From Nitrospina sp. (GTDB lineage: Bacteria > Nitrospinota > Nitrospinia > Nitrospinales > VA-1): a stretch of DNA of 64,000 nucleotides. Made by a program: the position numbers and the translations under genes. This document shows, piece by piece, positions 35,472-45,004 of the stretch. The first letter of the stretch is position 1, and the number at the start of each line of letters is the position of its first letter. The notes under the pieces were generated by a model that did not search any database, had not been told where the DNA came from, and was given only the letters and a program-made list of their open reading frames with translations. Location: positions 1-64,000 of the forward strand of contig JABHBK010000038.1 of NCBI GenBank assembly GCA_018673915.1. Reading direction: 5' to 3'.

Positions 35472-35736
35472 ATTCTCCGATATCCTGCTTCTTCTGAATA
35501 CTATACCCCATTGACAAAATCAAGATGATTGGTAGCTTAAATCTTACGAATCGTTGGCCTAAAGTAAACTGAGTTCAATTGTTACTTGATTCTTCAGACT
35601 TTTAAAAATATGATCACTTCAGGGAATATAGAGAATCCACCTCTTATCATAATTTTTACTCTTTTTTTCTGAGTTTTTATTTCTGGTCTTTTTCAGGATT
35701 ATTAATGTTCTACAAAAATTTTAACACTCAAGTTCT

Positions 35737-36759
35737 GTGAAAATATTAGTTACGGGAGCCGCTGGTTTTATAGGATTTCACATCGCAAGGCGATTACTAG
35801 AAGATGGCTATAATGTCATTGGCCTGGATAACGTCAATGATTATTACGATGTGAAATTGAAAAGAGCCCGATTAAAAATTCTTCAAGATTACAAGCCCTT
35901 TTCCTTTTATGAGAATAATCTTGAAGACAAGGAAGCCGTAGATCATTTATTTAAAAAGGAAGCCCTTCAACGAGTTATCCATTTAGCCGCACAAGCTGGC
36001 GTAAGATACTCCATTCAACATCCAGAAGTTTATATCCAAAGTAATATTGTAGGGACATTCAATATCCTTGAAGCTTGCCGACATAATGCGGTGGAGCACC
36101 TTGTCTATGCATCGACCAGTTCAGCTTATGGGCTGAATACCAAATTCCCCTTTTCCGTTCACGACAATGTCAGCCACCCTGTCTCATTTTATGGAGCGAC
36201 AAAAATAGCCAATGAGTTGATGGCCCATTCTTATTCTCATCTCTATGGACTTCCAACCACTGGATTGAGATTTTTTACAGTATATGGGCCTTGGGGCCGC
36301 CCTGATATGGCTTTATTCCTATTCACAAAAGCCATTCTTGCTTCGGAAGCCATAGACCTATACAACCAAGGTGATATGGTAAGAGATTTTACTTATATCG
36401 ATGACATTGTCGAAGGATTGTTTCGTATCGTAAAGAATGTGCCGGAACCTGACCCTGAATGGTCAGGAGACACCCCCAACCCAGCTTCTTCATCTGCACC
36501 CTACAGGCTTTATAATATAGGGTCCAATTCCCCTGTTCCGTTGATGGACTATGTTCGCGAAATTGAAAAAAACCTCGGGATGGAAGCTAAATTAAACCTG
36601 ATGCCCATGCAAGATGGAGATGTCCGCAAATCACATGCCGATGTTGAGAACCTGATTAAGGTTTTTGATTATGCCCCAAAATGGAATATTAAGGATGGCA
36701 TTAAAAACTTTATCCAATGGTATGTCGATTACTACAAAGTAAGCCTACCCACTCGATGA
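35737..36759 (+). CDS. UDP-glucuronate 4-epimerase-like SDR
   Basis: A 340-aa extended SDR with ILVTGAAGFIGFHIARRLL, the GLDNVNDYYDVKLKRARL segment typical of UDP-glucuronate 4-epimerases (CapI/LpsL type), STSSAYG and catalytic YGATK. VRDFTYIDDIVEG also fits. It would give UDP-galacturonate for the polysaccharide. The start is GTG at 35737 and the N-terminus aligns well with the family from there. Confidence 0.9.
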   Translation: MKILVTGAAGFIGFHIARRLLEDGYNVIGLDNVNDYYDVKLKRARLKILQDYKPFSFYENNLEDKEAVDHLFKKEALQRVIHLAAQAGVRYSIQHPEVYIQSNIVGTFNILEACRHNAVEHLVYASTSSAYGLNTKFPFSVHDNVSHPVSFYGATKIANELMAHSYSHLYGLPTTGLRFFTVYGPWGRPDMALFLFTKAILASEAIDLYNQGDMVRDFTYIDDIVEGLFRIVKNVPEPDPEWSGDTPNPASSSAPYRLYNIGSNSPVPLMDYVREIEKNLGMEAKLNLMPMQDGDVRKSHADVENLIKVFDYAPKWNIKDGIKNFIQWYVDYYKVSLPTR

Positions 36760-36851
36760 GCAAACAATCCCAGCACTCATCTCCAAGGTTTTCGTGTTCA
36801 AAGACCGATTAAATCCTCCCCTTGTCAGGTTTAACTCAACAGGTATAGAAA

Positions 36852-38054
36852 ATGGAAAAATCTGACTTTTTACTGATAGGCGGCGGAATAATTGGAATCA
36901 GTATTGCTCGTGAGTTAAAAAAACGCTATCCCGATTCCAGCATCTGTATTTTTGAAAAAGAGCTGGAATGCGGGCTCCACGCAAGCGGGAGAAACAGTGG
37001 GGTTCTGCATGCCGGTTTCTATTACACGGCAGATAGTTTCAAAGCTAAATTTACTAGAGACGGAAATAAAAGACTAACGAAATATTGCGATTCTAAAAAC
37101 ATCAAAGTCAATAAATGTGGGAAGTTAGTCGTCGCCCAGAATGAATCGGAACTAACCTGGCTAGATGAGTTAATGGTTCGAGCCAAAAATAACGGGGTTC
37201 CACTAGAATCGATTACAGAAGAAGAAAGTAAAACCATTGAGCCTCGCGCCAAAACTTTTCAACGAGCCCTGTTCTCTCCATCTACCTCTTCTGTTAATCC
37301 CAAGGAATTGCTAAAAGCCATGCAACTTGATGCTATCCAGGAAGGGGTACGAATTTGCACCAATACGAAATATTTGCATCGCAAAGATAAAAATACAATT
37401 CAAACTTCAACTGGCCTCTTTGAAGCAGGGTATTTGATCAACGTGGCTGGACTCTATGCTGATAAAATTGGCAGGGACTTCGGGTTTTCAGAAGACTACC
37501 GGATTCTACCCTTCAAAGGGCTATATTTATACTCAAATGAACCTTCGGGATCCCTGAGAACCCACATTTACCCCGTTCCAGATCTTGCAAACCCCTTTCT
37601 AGGGGTCCACCTCACAGTCACAACGGATGGAAAAGTCAAGCTAGGCCCAACGGCCATCCCAGCATTCTGGCGCGAACAATATGAAGGCTGGAGCAATTTC
37701 CGATTTGATGAACTGACAGAAATTCTATTGAGACAGGCAGGATTATTTTTATCGTCAAACTTTGACTTTAAAGCTTTGGCTATTAGAGAGCTACAAAAAT
37801 ATTCCCGTCCAAAAATGGTTTCACTGGCCTCTTCTCTGGCAAAAGGAGTAGAGATTAAGAATTATCGTAAATGGGGAGAACCGGGCATTCGTGCTCAATT
37901 GCTGAACATTCGGGGAAAAAAGCTTGAAATGGATTTTGTGCTGGAAGGGAATAATCTGTCTATGCATATTTTGAACGCGGTTTCCCCAGGGTTCACATGC
38001 GCCCTGCCTTTTGCAGAACATGTCTGCGATCAAATAGACAGCAAGTTAAGCTAA
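36852..38054 (+). CDS. lhgO: L-2-hydroxyglutarate oxidase/dehydrogenase-like FAD enzyme
   Basis: A 400-aa flavoenzyme with Rossmann motif LIGGGIIGISIARELKK and the LhgO-typical HASGRNSGVLHAGFYY, LINVAGLYADKIGRDFG, PFKGLYLY and PAFWRE. It oxidises L-2-hydroxyglutarate to 2-oxoglutarate. Placement among sugar-nucleotide genes is odd. WbpB-like dehydrogenases use 2-oxoglutarate to regain NAD+ and release 2-hydroxyglutarate, so this enzyme may recycle the by-product. That link is my inference; a different alpha-hydroxy-acid substrate is possible. Confidence 0.87.
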   Translation: MEKSDFLLIGGGIIGISIARELKKRYPDSSICIFEKELECGLHASGRNSGVLHAGFYYTADSFKAKFTRDGNKRLTKYCDSKNIKVNKCGKLVVAQNESELTWLDELMVRAKNNGVPLESITEEESKTIEPRAKTFQRALFSPSTSSVNPKELLKAMQLDAIQEGVRICTNTKYLHRKDKNTIQTSTGLFEAGYLINVAGLYADKIGRDFGFSEDYRILPFKGLYLYSNEPSGSLRTHIYPVPDLANPFLGVHLTVTTDGKVKLGPTAIPAFWREQYEGWSNFRFDELTEILLRQAGLFLSSNFDFKALAIRELQKYSRPKMVSLASSLAKGVEIKNYRKWGEPGIRAQLLNIRGKKLEMDFVLEGNNLSMHILNAVSPGFTCALPFAEHVCDQIDSKLS

Positions 38055-38066
38055 TTAAAAAAGACC

Positions 38067-39089
38067 TTATTTATTTTGATTTAATTCGGAGATTATCTCA
38101 GGCTGCTCTAACAACATCTTTTCTATTTCCTTAACCGTCAACCGTACTGTGTTCTGCGAGGTATAATCTTCTACCTTCTCAAACTTTTTATCTCCTTCGC
38201 TCAAATATTTATTGTAGTTCAAGTCGCGGTCATCCATGCTTAACCTAAGGTAATCCCCCATATCCTCTGATCTAAGAAGTTCTTCCTGGGAAGCTAAGGT
38301 TTCGTGCATTTTTTCTCCATGCCGCATACCAATTGTTTGGATTTCAGAGTCGGAACCCAATATATTTTTCAATGCCTGAGCGAGATCACCCACAGAACAA
38401 GAGGGGGCATTGCGGACAAATATATCCCCCTGTTTCCCGTTCCCAAGAGCAAACCCAACCAGGTTGATCGCTTCTTTTAGAGGCAGGAGAAACCGAGTCA
38501 TTCCTGGTTCCGTCACTGTAAGAGGTTTCTTTTCCCTCATCAATTTCATAAATAGTGGGATAACTGAGCCGCGGGAAAACAAAACATTTCCATAACGAAC
38601 CAAAGTAAGAATGGTCTGCCCTTCTGAAAGTTTTCGGGAAGCGGACTGAACCACTTTTTCCATAAGGGCTTTAGTGATTCCTAGGGCATTGACAGGATAA
38701 ACAGCTTTATCGGTACTGAGGCTGACAACTCTGGACACTCCATGACTGATAGCCGAATTGATTACATTCTGACTTCCCAACACATTGGTCTGCGTCGCCT
38801 GCATGGGAAAAAATTCACAGGTGGGAACTTGCTTTAACGCAGCGGCATGAAACACATAATCCACCCCAGCCATCACATCATCGACACTATCGCGGTCTCT
38901 AACGTCTCCAATATAAAATTTTATTTTGGGGTTCTGGAACTTCAGGCGCATTTCCTCTTGCTTCAACTCGTCTCGACTGAAAACTCGAATTTCTTCAAAG
39001 TTCTTGTCGAGAAGGAAATTAACAAAATACCCTCCAAATGAGCCTGTTCCTCCAGTTACAAGAATGGTTTTTCCTTGAAATTCGGCCAT
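38067..39089 (-). CDS. UDP-HexNAc 4,6-dehydratase/5-epimerase (CapE/FlaA1-like SDR)
   Basis: A 340-aa SDR with ILVTGGTGSFGGYF, RVFSRDELKQEEMR and AAALKQVPTCEFFPMQA. The active-site region is STDKAVYPVNALGITKALMEKV. As in CapE-type enzymes, the classic catalytic Tyr is not in the YxxxK position (here Leu). It probably turns UDP-GlcNAc into a 4-keto-6-deoxy sugar. It is convergent to lhgO with 12 bp between, and divergent from the dehydrogenase-acyltransferase fusion. Confidence 0.9.
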   Translation of the reverse strand: MAEFQGKTILVTGGTGSFGGYFVNFLLDKNFEEIRVFSRDELKQEEMRLKFQNPKIKFYIGDVRDRDSVDDVMAGVDYVFHAAALKQVPTCEFFPMQATQTNVLGSQNVINSAISHGVSRVVSLSTDKAVYPVNALGITKALMEKVVQSASRKLSEGQTILTLVRYGNVLFSRGSVIPLFMKLMREKKPLTVTEPGMTRFLLPLKEAINLVGFALGNGKQGDIFVRNAPSCSVGDLAQALKNILGSDSEIQTIGMRHGEKMHETLASQEELLRSEDMGDYLRLSMDDRDLNYNKYLSEGDKKFEKVEDYTSQNTVRLTVKEIEKMLLEQPEIISELNQNK

Positions 39090-39410
39090 GCCGTAGCTCC
39101 TTAAAATGACTAATTTTCAAATTCCAGACAATTAGCAAACCCTATGGGAAATGCTGCTAAAGCAATTCGCAAACCCGAATTCATGATAATTTTAGCGGAA
39201 TTTTTGCTAAAAAACATAAGTTTATCCCTTTCTTAATAATAGATTGAACATTTTCACCCATAAAATTCCTTCAATTTTCTATTCTCATGCACATGAATCA
39301 TCAAATCAAACCAATATCCTAACACTTTGTTTTTTAAATTGTCGCCGTTTCTTGTATGGGATATACTCATAATAAATCAGGGTTTTAATCTATATTTCAG
39401 GAGTTAGTTT
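39090..39410. other. Divergent intergenic region with palindromic motifs
   Basis: These 321 AT-rich bases separate divergent genes and must hold their promoters. Two TTAGC/GCTAA dyads (39132-39160 and 39191-39211) are the only structured elements I see. An AGGAG ribosome-binding site at 39399-39403 supports the TTG start at 39411. Confidence 0.5.
39132..39211. promoter_or_regulatory. Paired TTAGC...GCTAA dyads, candidate operator
   Basis: TTAGCA (39132-39137) faces TGCTAA (39155-39160), and TTTAGC (39191-39196) faces GCTAAA (39206-39211) across a 9-base spacer. The 14-mer ATTTTAGCGGAATT at 39189-39202 recurs at 51216-51229, in another divergent intergenic region. A shared regulator is possible; matches of this length also occur by chance. 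Confidence 0.3.
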
Positions 39411-40940
39411 TTGGGAGATAAAATCAACCTTGCGCTTATCGGGGCTGGTCATTGGGGAAAAAACTTGGCCCGAGTTTTTTTTGAGCTCGGCATATTAAAA
39501 ATAATTTGCGACTCCTCTGAGGACGTTCTTAAAAGAAAATCTGCAAAGTATCCTGAAATTGCAACCACATCCTCTTTTGCTAATACCTTAGCATCTACAG
39601 ATATCAATGCAATTGCCATAGCAACCCCTGCCGAACAGCATTATAGTTTGGCAAAAAAATCTCTCCTTGCAGGTAAACACGTTTTTGTCGAAAAACCTCT
39701 TTCTATGACCGCAATAGAAGGGGAGGAAATAGTTCAAATTGCGAAACAAAAAGGAAAAGTCCTGTTTGTCGGACACGTTCTCCAATATCACCCTGCCATC
39801 CAGACTATCAAAAAAATACTTCAGGATGGCCAGCTCGGAAAACTGCAGTATATTTACTCCAACAGACTTAATCTGGGAAAAATCCGACGTGAGGAAAATA
39901 TTCTTTGGTCTTTTGCTCCCCATGATATTTCTTTGATTTTATCCTTGGTAGGTGAAGAACCCATAGAAGTTACCGCTACAGGGACTAACATTCTCCATCC
40001 CGAGATCGCTGATACAACTACCACCAATATTAAATTTCCTTCCGGTGTCGGAGCTCATATATTTGTTTCCTGGCTTCATCCTTTCAAAGAACAAAAATTG
40101 GTACTCATAGGGGATCAAGGTATGATTGTGTTTGACGATACGGTTCCTACAGATCAAAAACTTATGATGTATCCGCATCAGATATCCTGGAAAAATGGAA
40201 TTCCAATTCCAGATAAAAAACAGGGCAACCCCGTCGACCTAACGAAACAATGGAAAGAACCTTTAATGGAGGAAGGACGCGCGTTTATTAATTCAATTCA
40301 CGGCAAACCAGCTTTTACGGACGGAGAAGAAGGTTTGAGGGTTTTGAAGGTATTACAACGTGCTCAAGCGAGTATGGATAATAAAAATGACTCAGCTAAA
40401 AAAACACCTTATTTTATCCACCCTACCAGTGATGTAGATGATGAATGTGAAATAGGGAAGAATACCAAGGTGTGGCATTACTCACACATTCTCACAGGTT
40501 CAAAAATTGGAGAGGGTGCAAATATAGGCCAAAATGTAATGATAGGCCCTAATGGGGTTGTGGGAAATAATGTCAAAATTCAAAATAATGTATCTATCTA
40601 TGAAGGGGTCACCCTGGAAGATGATGTGTTTTGCGGTCCTTCCTGTGTCTTTACAAATGTTATTAACCCACGGTCCAAGATTCCGCGTAAAAACGAATTA
40701 AAGGCTACTATAGTCCGTCAAGGGGCCACTATTGGAGCCAACTCTACCATCCTCTGCGGAGTCACAATTGGAAAGTTTGCTTTTGTAGGAGCTGGAGCAG
40801 TCGTTACGAAAGATATACCCGATTACGGATTAGCCTATGGCAACCCAGCTAAGCTTCATGGATGGATGTGTGAATGCGGGAATCGGTTGGACAATGACAA
40901 AAAATGTCAATCATGTGGGAAAACCATGCCCATCCCCTGA
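39411..40940 (+). CDS. Gfo/Idh/MocA oxidoreductase fused to WbpD-like hexapeptide N-acyltransferase
   Basis: A 509-aa two-domain protein. The N-terminal dehydrogenase (about 1-325) has [15 protein letters not shown] and VEKPLS with the catalytic-type Lys. A left-handed beta-helix (about 340-490) follows with hexapeptide repeats ([16 protein letters not shown]), ending in a CxC...CxxC motif (CECG, CQSCG) that may bind zinc. The C-terminal half resembles WbpD, which N-acetylates UDP-3-amino-GlcNAc-uronate. Start is TTG at 39411 with a good AGGAG site. Fusion of sugar oxidation and acylation suggests channelling. Confidence 0.87.
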   Translation: MGDKINLALIGAGHWGKNLARVFFELGILKIICDSSEDVLKRKSAKYPEIATTSSFANTLASTDINAIAIATPAEQHYSLAKKSLLAGKHVFVEKPLSMTAIEGEEIVQIAKQKGKVLFVGHVLQYHPAIQTIKKILQDGQLGKLQYIYSNRLNLGKIRREENILWSFAPHDISLILSLVGEEPIEVTATGTNILHPEIADTTTTNIKFPSGVGAHIFVSWLHPFKEQKLVLIGDQGMIVFDDTVPTDQKLMMYPHQISWKNGIPIPDKKQGNPVDLTKQWKEPLMEEGRAFINSIHGKPAFTDGEEGLRVLKVLQRAQASMDNKNDSAKKTPYFIHPTSDVDDECEIGKNTKVWHYSHILTGSKIGEGANIGQNVMIGPNGVVGNNVKIQNNVSIYEGVTLEDDVFCGPSCVFTNVINPRSKIPRKNELKATIVRQGATIGANSTILCGVTIGKFAFVGAGAVVTKDIPDYGLAYGNPAKLHGWMCECGNRLDNDKKCQSCGKTMPIP

Positions 40941-40994
40941 AATACTTCCTGCTCCACAGGAAAAATTCAACCTGGCTTAAAAGACCGTAAATTA

Positions 40995-42452
40995 TCAGGA
41001 AATATTTTCGATGGGTTTTAATAAAATCCTGTGCCCGCTATTTCCAGCTCCAAAACGAATACAACTCAATTTCGCCATCAGTAACGGAGTACCAACCATT
41101 ACAATTATCCACCAACTCAGCATATGGTGGCGCATGGCCGTTCCATAATTCGATGTGCCTATCGAAAATAACAAGGTAATACTGAAAAACATAATTAACA
41201 GGAGCGCGAATAGTCGCCGTTGCGAGCCCTCAGCAATACACCAGTGTTTTACTGAAAAGTAAATCAGGATCATGCGAAAAAATGACTCCATAACCCCATA
41301 TACATCCTGAACACTACTTACCTGCCATGGAAATGGTGCAAACAGATAGTACACATATAACTTTAAACTCGAATAAATAGTCATCATGTTTGATGAAAGG
41401 TCGAGTGGAATCCCATATGTCGTCCTTCCTGAAACATTAATAGATCCTGTCCGAAGAGTATTAATAAACTCCAGCCAGCTACGATCAAAAATCATATTAT
41501 ACGCACCCAGGCTTGGCACCACATTTATTAAAAGAATCAGGCCCGCTATGGAAATGGGTCCAATTACAAATACCACCAGGCGGAGTATTTTTACGTTTCC
41601 AAGGCGCGAAACCGGTCTAATACTCCATATAAAAAATAATGGTACTACCCACATTCCATAACCTATCAAACCCCTATGCATAACGCACATGCTTAGCACT
41701 GAAAGTATAAAAGCTATGATGTAACTATTTATCCCACCTTTCATATGCATTTTAATACCAAAATACATAACAAGTAAAAATGAGAGTACTTGATATGATT
41801 CTCGAAGAGTAATCGACCCTAAAAATACCATGGTCGGTAATGCGCCAAAAGCAAGGAGAGAATAAATTTTATATTTAACTATTCCACACAACCGAATTAT
41901 TTTTAAAAAGATAATACAAGAAATAGAGAAAGCCAGGATGGAAAGCTGCTCTCCTAGCAGGTGAGATACACCAAGCCATCTATATACGAGACCTAGCATC
42001 TGCGCATAAAGTTGAGGACCTATTGCAAGGCCCCACTCCTCATGCATCGCAAATTCTCCTCCCAACTTCTGAAAAAGCGCAGCATCAAAACCAGCACCAA
42101 ATGTTACAAACAAATAGGCATTAGCAAATGCAATAGTTTCATGCAGAGTAATAACAAAAAAATAACCCAGCAGGATGGATTTATTTTGTCTCAATTCCAG
42201 GGAAAACAAAGGCATTAAAAAAATAACCACAAACAAACACAAAGCCGCAAGAAAACCTGATTCAATCAGATTACTAAACAAAACCAAAACGCAAATTAAA
42301 GCCAAAGAGGTTAAAACTTGCTGTGCATTGAGGAGATTGCGCAAGACATGCTTGATTTTTCCAGATATTATTTTTTGCTCATCAGCAGGAAATTTTTCTG
42401 GCAGGTTATATTGATTCCCAGTTATTTTTGGAACAGGATGGATATCATTCAC
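40995..42452 (-). CDS. Wzy-like polysaccharide polymerase (multi-TM protein)
   Basis: A 485-aa protein with about 10-12 TM helices and a large periplasmic loop near the C-terminal half (about 310-385), the usual shape of O-antigen polymerases. Primary sequence does not match a named family by eye; it lies directly before the Wzz-like gene, in the same direction with a 29-bp gap. That context is the main reason for the call. It would polymerise lipid-linked repeat units on the periplasmic face. Confidence 0.65.
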   Translation of the reverse strand: MNDIHPVPKITGNQYNLPEKFPADEQKIISGKIKHVLRNLLNAQQVLTSLALICVLVLFSNLIESGFLAALCLFVVIFLMPLFSLELRQNKSILLGYFFVITLHETIAFANAYLFVTFGAGFDAALFQKLGGEFAMHEEWGLAIGPQLYAQMLGLVYRWLGVSHLLGEQLSILAFSISCIIFLKIIRLCGIVKYKIYSLLAFGALPTMVFLGSITLRESYQVLSFLLVMYFGIKMHMKGGINSYIIAFILSVLSMCVMHRGLIGYGMWVVPLFFIWSIRPVSRLGNVKILRLVVFVIGPISIAGLILLINVVPSLGAYNMIFDRSWLEFINTLRTGSINVSGRTTYGIPLDLSSNMMTIYSSLKLYVYYLFAPFPWQVSSVQDVYGVMESFFRMILIYFSVKHWCIAEGSQRRLFALLLIMFFSITLLFSIGTSNYGTAMRHHMLSWWIIVMVGTPLLMAKLSCIRFGAGNSGHRILLKPIENIS

Positions 42453-42481
42453 AAGTATGAACCTCTACCATTAAACAAGGA

Positions 42482-43990
42482 TCAGCGATCTTCAACAAAT
42501 CCAACATCCATAAGGGCGGGAGAATATTGGGGTTTTGGTTCATTCAATGGCTCTGAAACATGTGCAGGGGGAGTTACCTTTTCACCTGTTACAGCTTTCA
42601 TCTCGCCCGATGCCTTACCAGCAAGAGATGCCTTTGCATATTGGGTATTAACTTGCTCACTAGCAACTCCATTCTTATCTTGAGCACTAAAATTAGCCTT
42701 TATAAGCGTCACCAAAATCATAAAAATCAGCCCCGTTCCGAAAGCAATAAAAACAGTTCTTTGCATAGAAGAACCCAGAAATACTGGAGGCTCCAATTCC
42801 GAGGACAAAAAATTCAACCTACTTTCATTTTGACTTCTGAGCAACCTCAGTTCCTCGAATTTTTTAAAGCTTATTTGGTGCAAATTTGCCAAGGCCGCCT
42901 CTTCTTTGTTCAAGTTGCGGATTGCTATTTTCATTTCTATTATTTTGTTGTCCAAATCCCTGGATTTTTTTTCATATTCTTGAATTTGTTTAGTGATTAT
43001 TTTCAATTGACTTTCATTTTGGGTCAACTTTAAGCTATCAGCATTCTTGCTTGGAGTTTTAATATCTGATTCAGAGTCCCTGATGGTTCTCTCCAACAGA
43101 GCTTGTTGCGATTTAATTGCGTTCAGAGCCACTTTGCTTGCCAAAACTCTTTCCCGCAACTCCGTATAAATTGGATTTATCCGCAGCATATTTTTTTCAA
43201 ACTTACCAGCAGCATCCATAGAGAGATTGATCACCTTGGGTTCAAGTGCTAGTAATCTCATATATTCGTCTAACGTCTCTTTCGCTAGAAGATAATCCTC
43301 TTTCAGCTTTAATTTATGAACTGGCGATGAGACCTCACTCTTTACACGCGCTCTCGAAATTGACCGCCGAAATGATTGTAATTCCAAGGATTTATTTTGG
43401 ACATTAAAGCTTTTACTCAAGGCAAGTAACTTATTTTTAGCTTGCTCCCAATTTTCCTTACTCATTTTAAATTGCTCTTCCACTTGAGAATATTTACTTA
43501 AAATTACGCTTTTTTCGAAAGCAGCAATATTATTCTCGATAACATTTTTCCATGTAATTGCAATCTGATGAGCAGAAAATGGGTCTGTGTGTCGGACGTA
43601 AAAATTAAATTTAAGGGCGGCGGAAGTCAGACCAGATGAAGCATTGAGCATTGTAGATTCCACACGAAGAGCAGATCTAAGATCACCCAAAGACAAAGCC
43701 TTCTCTTTAGTTTTCGCTTCATTGGGTAAATTTTCTAATACGGCCTTTAAAATTTTCGGACTTTTTGAGAATTTCTCATAATACCCCTCGGGCAGAGCAT
43801 ATTGGAATGCAGATGTATTTCCTTTAGAAGGAAAAACAAATGCAGACGTATGTGTTTCATATGCCTTTGGTTGAACATATGCAAACGCAACAGCACTAAA
43901 CACAATTATTATTGTATAAAAAAGTATCTGCTTTCTTTTTTCCCAGATGGTTTTCATCATCTGAAATAGGTCAATTTCCGAATTATCCAT
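42482..43990 (-). CDS. Wzz-type chain-length determinant protein
   Basis: A 502-aa protein with TM helix 1 (about 21-41), the Wzz-like EIDLFQMMKTIWEKRKQI start, and a long periplasmic coiled-coil region (about 150-400). The second TM helix (about 417-437) sits near the C-terminus, followed by a 65-aa cytoplasmic tail that lacks a tyrosine-kinase domain. It sets glycan chain length with Wzy. A PxxP-like tail (PPAHVSEPLNEP) is present. It is upstream of the Wzy-like gene on the same strand. Confidence 0.88.
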   Translation of the reverse strand: MDNSEIDLFQMMKTIWEKRKQILFYTIIIVFSAVAFAYVQPKAYETHTSAFVFPSKGNTSAFQYALPEGYYEKFSKSPKILKAVLENLPNEAKTKEKALSLGDLRSALRVESTMLNASSGLTSAALKFNFYVRHTDPFSAHQIAITWKNVIENNIAAFEKSVILSKYSQVEEQFKMSKENWEQAKNKLLALSKSFNVQNKSLELQSFRRSISRARVKSEVSSPVHKLKLKEDYLLAKETLDEYMRLLALEPKVINLSMDAAGKFEKNMLRINPIYTELRERVLASKVALNAIKSQQALLERTIRDSESDIKTPSKNADSLKLTQNESQLKIITKQIQEYEKKSRDLDNKIIEMKIAIRNLNKEEAALANLHQISFKKFEELRLLRSQNESRLNFLSSELEPPVFLGSSMQRTVFIAFGTGLIFMILVTLIKANFSAQDKNGVASEQVNTQYAKASLAGKASGEMKAVTGEKVTPPAHVSEPLNEPKPQYSPALMDVGFVEDR

Positions 43991-44340
43991 TCATCATTCT
44001 CTTAAATATATTAGATTTTTTCCTTATTTATCTATTCGGAAATCACACGAAAAAACTTTAATAATATTCTTTAAATACAATACTTTTGGAGAATTTTATT
44101 CACGCCATTGACTCATAAAACAACTCCTTCACCACGATACAGAAATAGGAACATTTTTAACGGAAAAGTAATATTGGTAAATTTAGCCCCAGCGGGGTTT
44201 TTTTGCCTTTGGATAACGATTCTGTGGCAAAATATTTTAAGAGGAGATATTACTGGACGGCGAACCATTGACAAATATCAGGGCCAAAAATCCTAAATAT
44301 AAGCCAAAATGAGTACTGCTGAAGGCCTACTCAACTCAAA
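43991..44340. other. Intergenic region without a convincing gene
   Basis: These 350 AT-rich bases lie between two minus-strand genes. A plus-strand frame of 62 codons from TTG at 44108 has one hydrophobic segment and a NILRGD motif faintly like PGT enzymes, but no ribosome-binding site. It may be a remnant or chance. No RNA gene or terminator is evident. Confidence 0.4.
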
Positions 44341-44901
44341 TTAGTGGGATATTCCTTCGCGCTTAGCTACTTTTAATAAGGTAAGCCAGAGTATATAGAT
44401 ATCAAATCGAAGTGATCGGCGTTCCAAATATTCGATATCAAGCTTTACCTTTAATGTTACATCCAATTCGTCACGACCGTTAACCTGGGCCCAACCTGTC
44501 AAACCTGGAATCAAGTTATGGACACCACTTTCAGTCCGCAACCTAATCAAATCATCCTGGTTAAATAATGCGGGCCGAGGGCCTACAAAACTCATATCAC
44601 CAAGGAGGATGCTCCATAACTGAGGGAGCTCATCCAAACTCGACCTCCTCAAAAATGAACCGACAGGTGTCAAAAGTTGGTTGGTATCGGCCAAAAGATG
44701 TGTGGCGACTACAGGTGTATTGACCCGCATGGTCCTGAATTTAGGCATTTTGAAATTTTTATTATATTGGCCCACTCGTTCAGACCAAAAAATGATGGGT
44801 CCTTTTGAAGTCAGACGTATCATCAATGCAACAAAGCCTGCCGGAATTAAAAATACTATTGAGGCAGGCACAACCACTAACAAATCTAAAAAACGTTTCA
44901 T
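44341..44901 (-). CDS. Initiating sugar-phosphate transferase (PglC/WcaJ-type monotopic PGT core)
   Basis: A 186-aa enzyme that contains only the catalytic core of the bacterial sugar transferase family. It has an N-terminal membrane re-entrant helix (LLVVVPASIVFLIPAGFVAL), SKGPIIFWSERVGQ, FKMPKFRTMRVNT and SSLDELPQLWSILLGDMSFVGPRPAL, whose DE dyad is catalytic. LTGWAQVNGRDELD follows. It transfers a sugar-1-phosphate to undecaprenyl phosphate. It is the second initiating transferase in the window, alongside the WecA type at 24.5 kb. Confidence 0.93.
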   Translation of the reverse strand: MKRFLDLLVVVPASIVFLIPAGFVALMIRLTSKGPIIFWSERVGQYNKNFKMPKFRTMRVNTPVVATHLLADTNQLLTPVGSFLRRSSLDELPQLWSILLGDMSFVGPRPALFNQDDLIRLRTESGVHNLIPGLTGWAQVNGRDELDVTLKVKLDIEYLERRSLRFDIYILWLTLLKVAKREGISH

Positions 44902-45004
44902 AAACTAACCAGTCACTGATAAATTCAGGAAAACGGAGACTTTACCATCCTCGTAATTCAAACTAAAAGATGACTTTATTGCAATAGCTGTTTTTCAATT
45001 TGGA

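Noticed and set aside
40946-40962. Hairpin TTCCTG/CAGGAA after the fusion gene
   Set aside because: The stem is only 6 bp with no T-run on either strand, so a terminator call is not supported.
44108-44296. 62-codon plus-strand frame with a hydrophobic segment and NILRGD motif
   Set aside because: It starts with TTG, has no ribosome-binding site, lies against the direction of its neighbours, and the motif match to sugar transferases is too faint.
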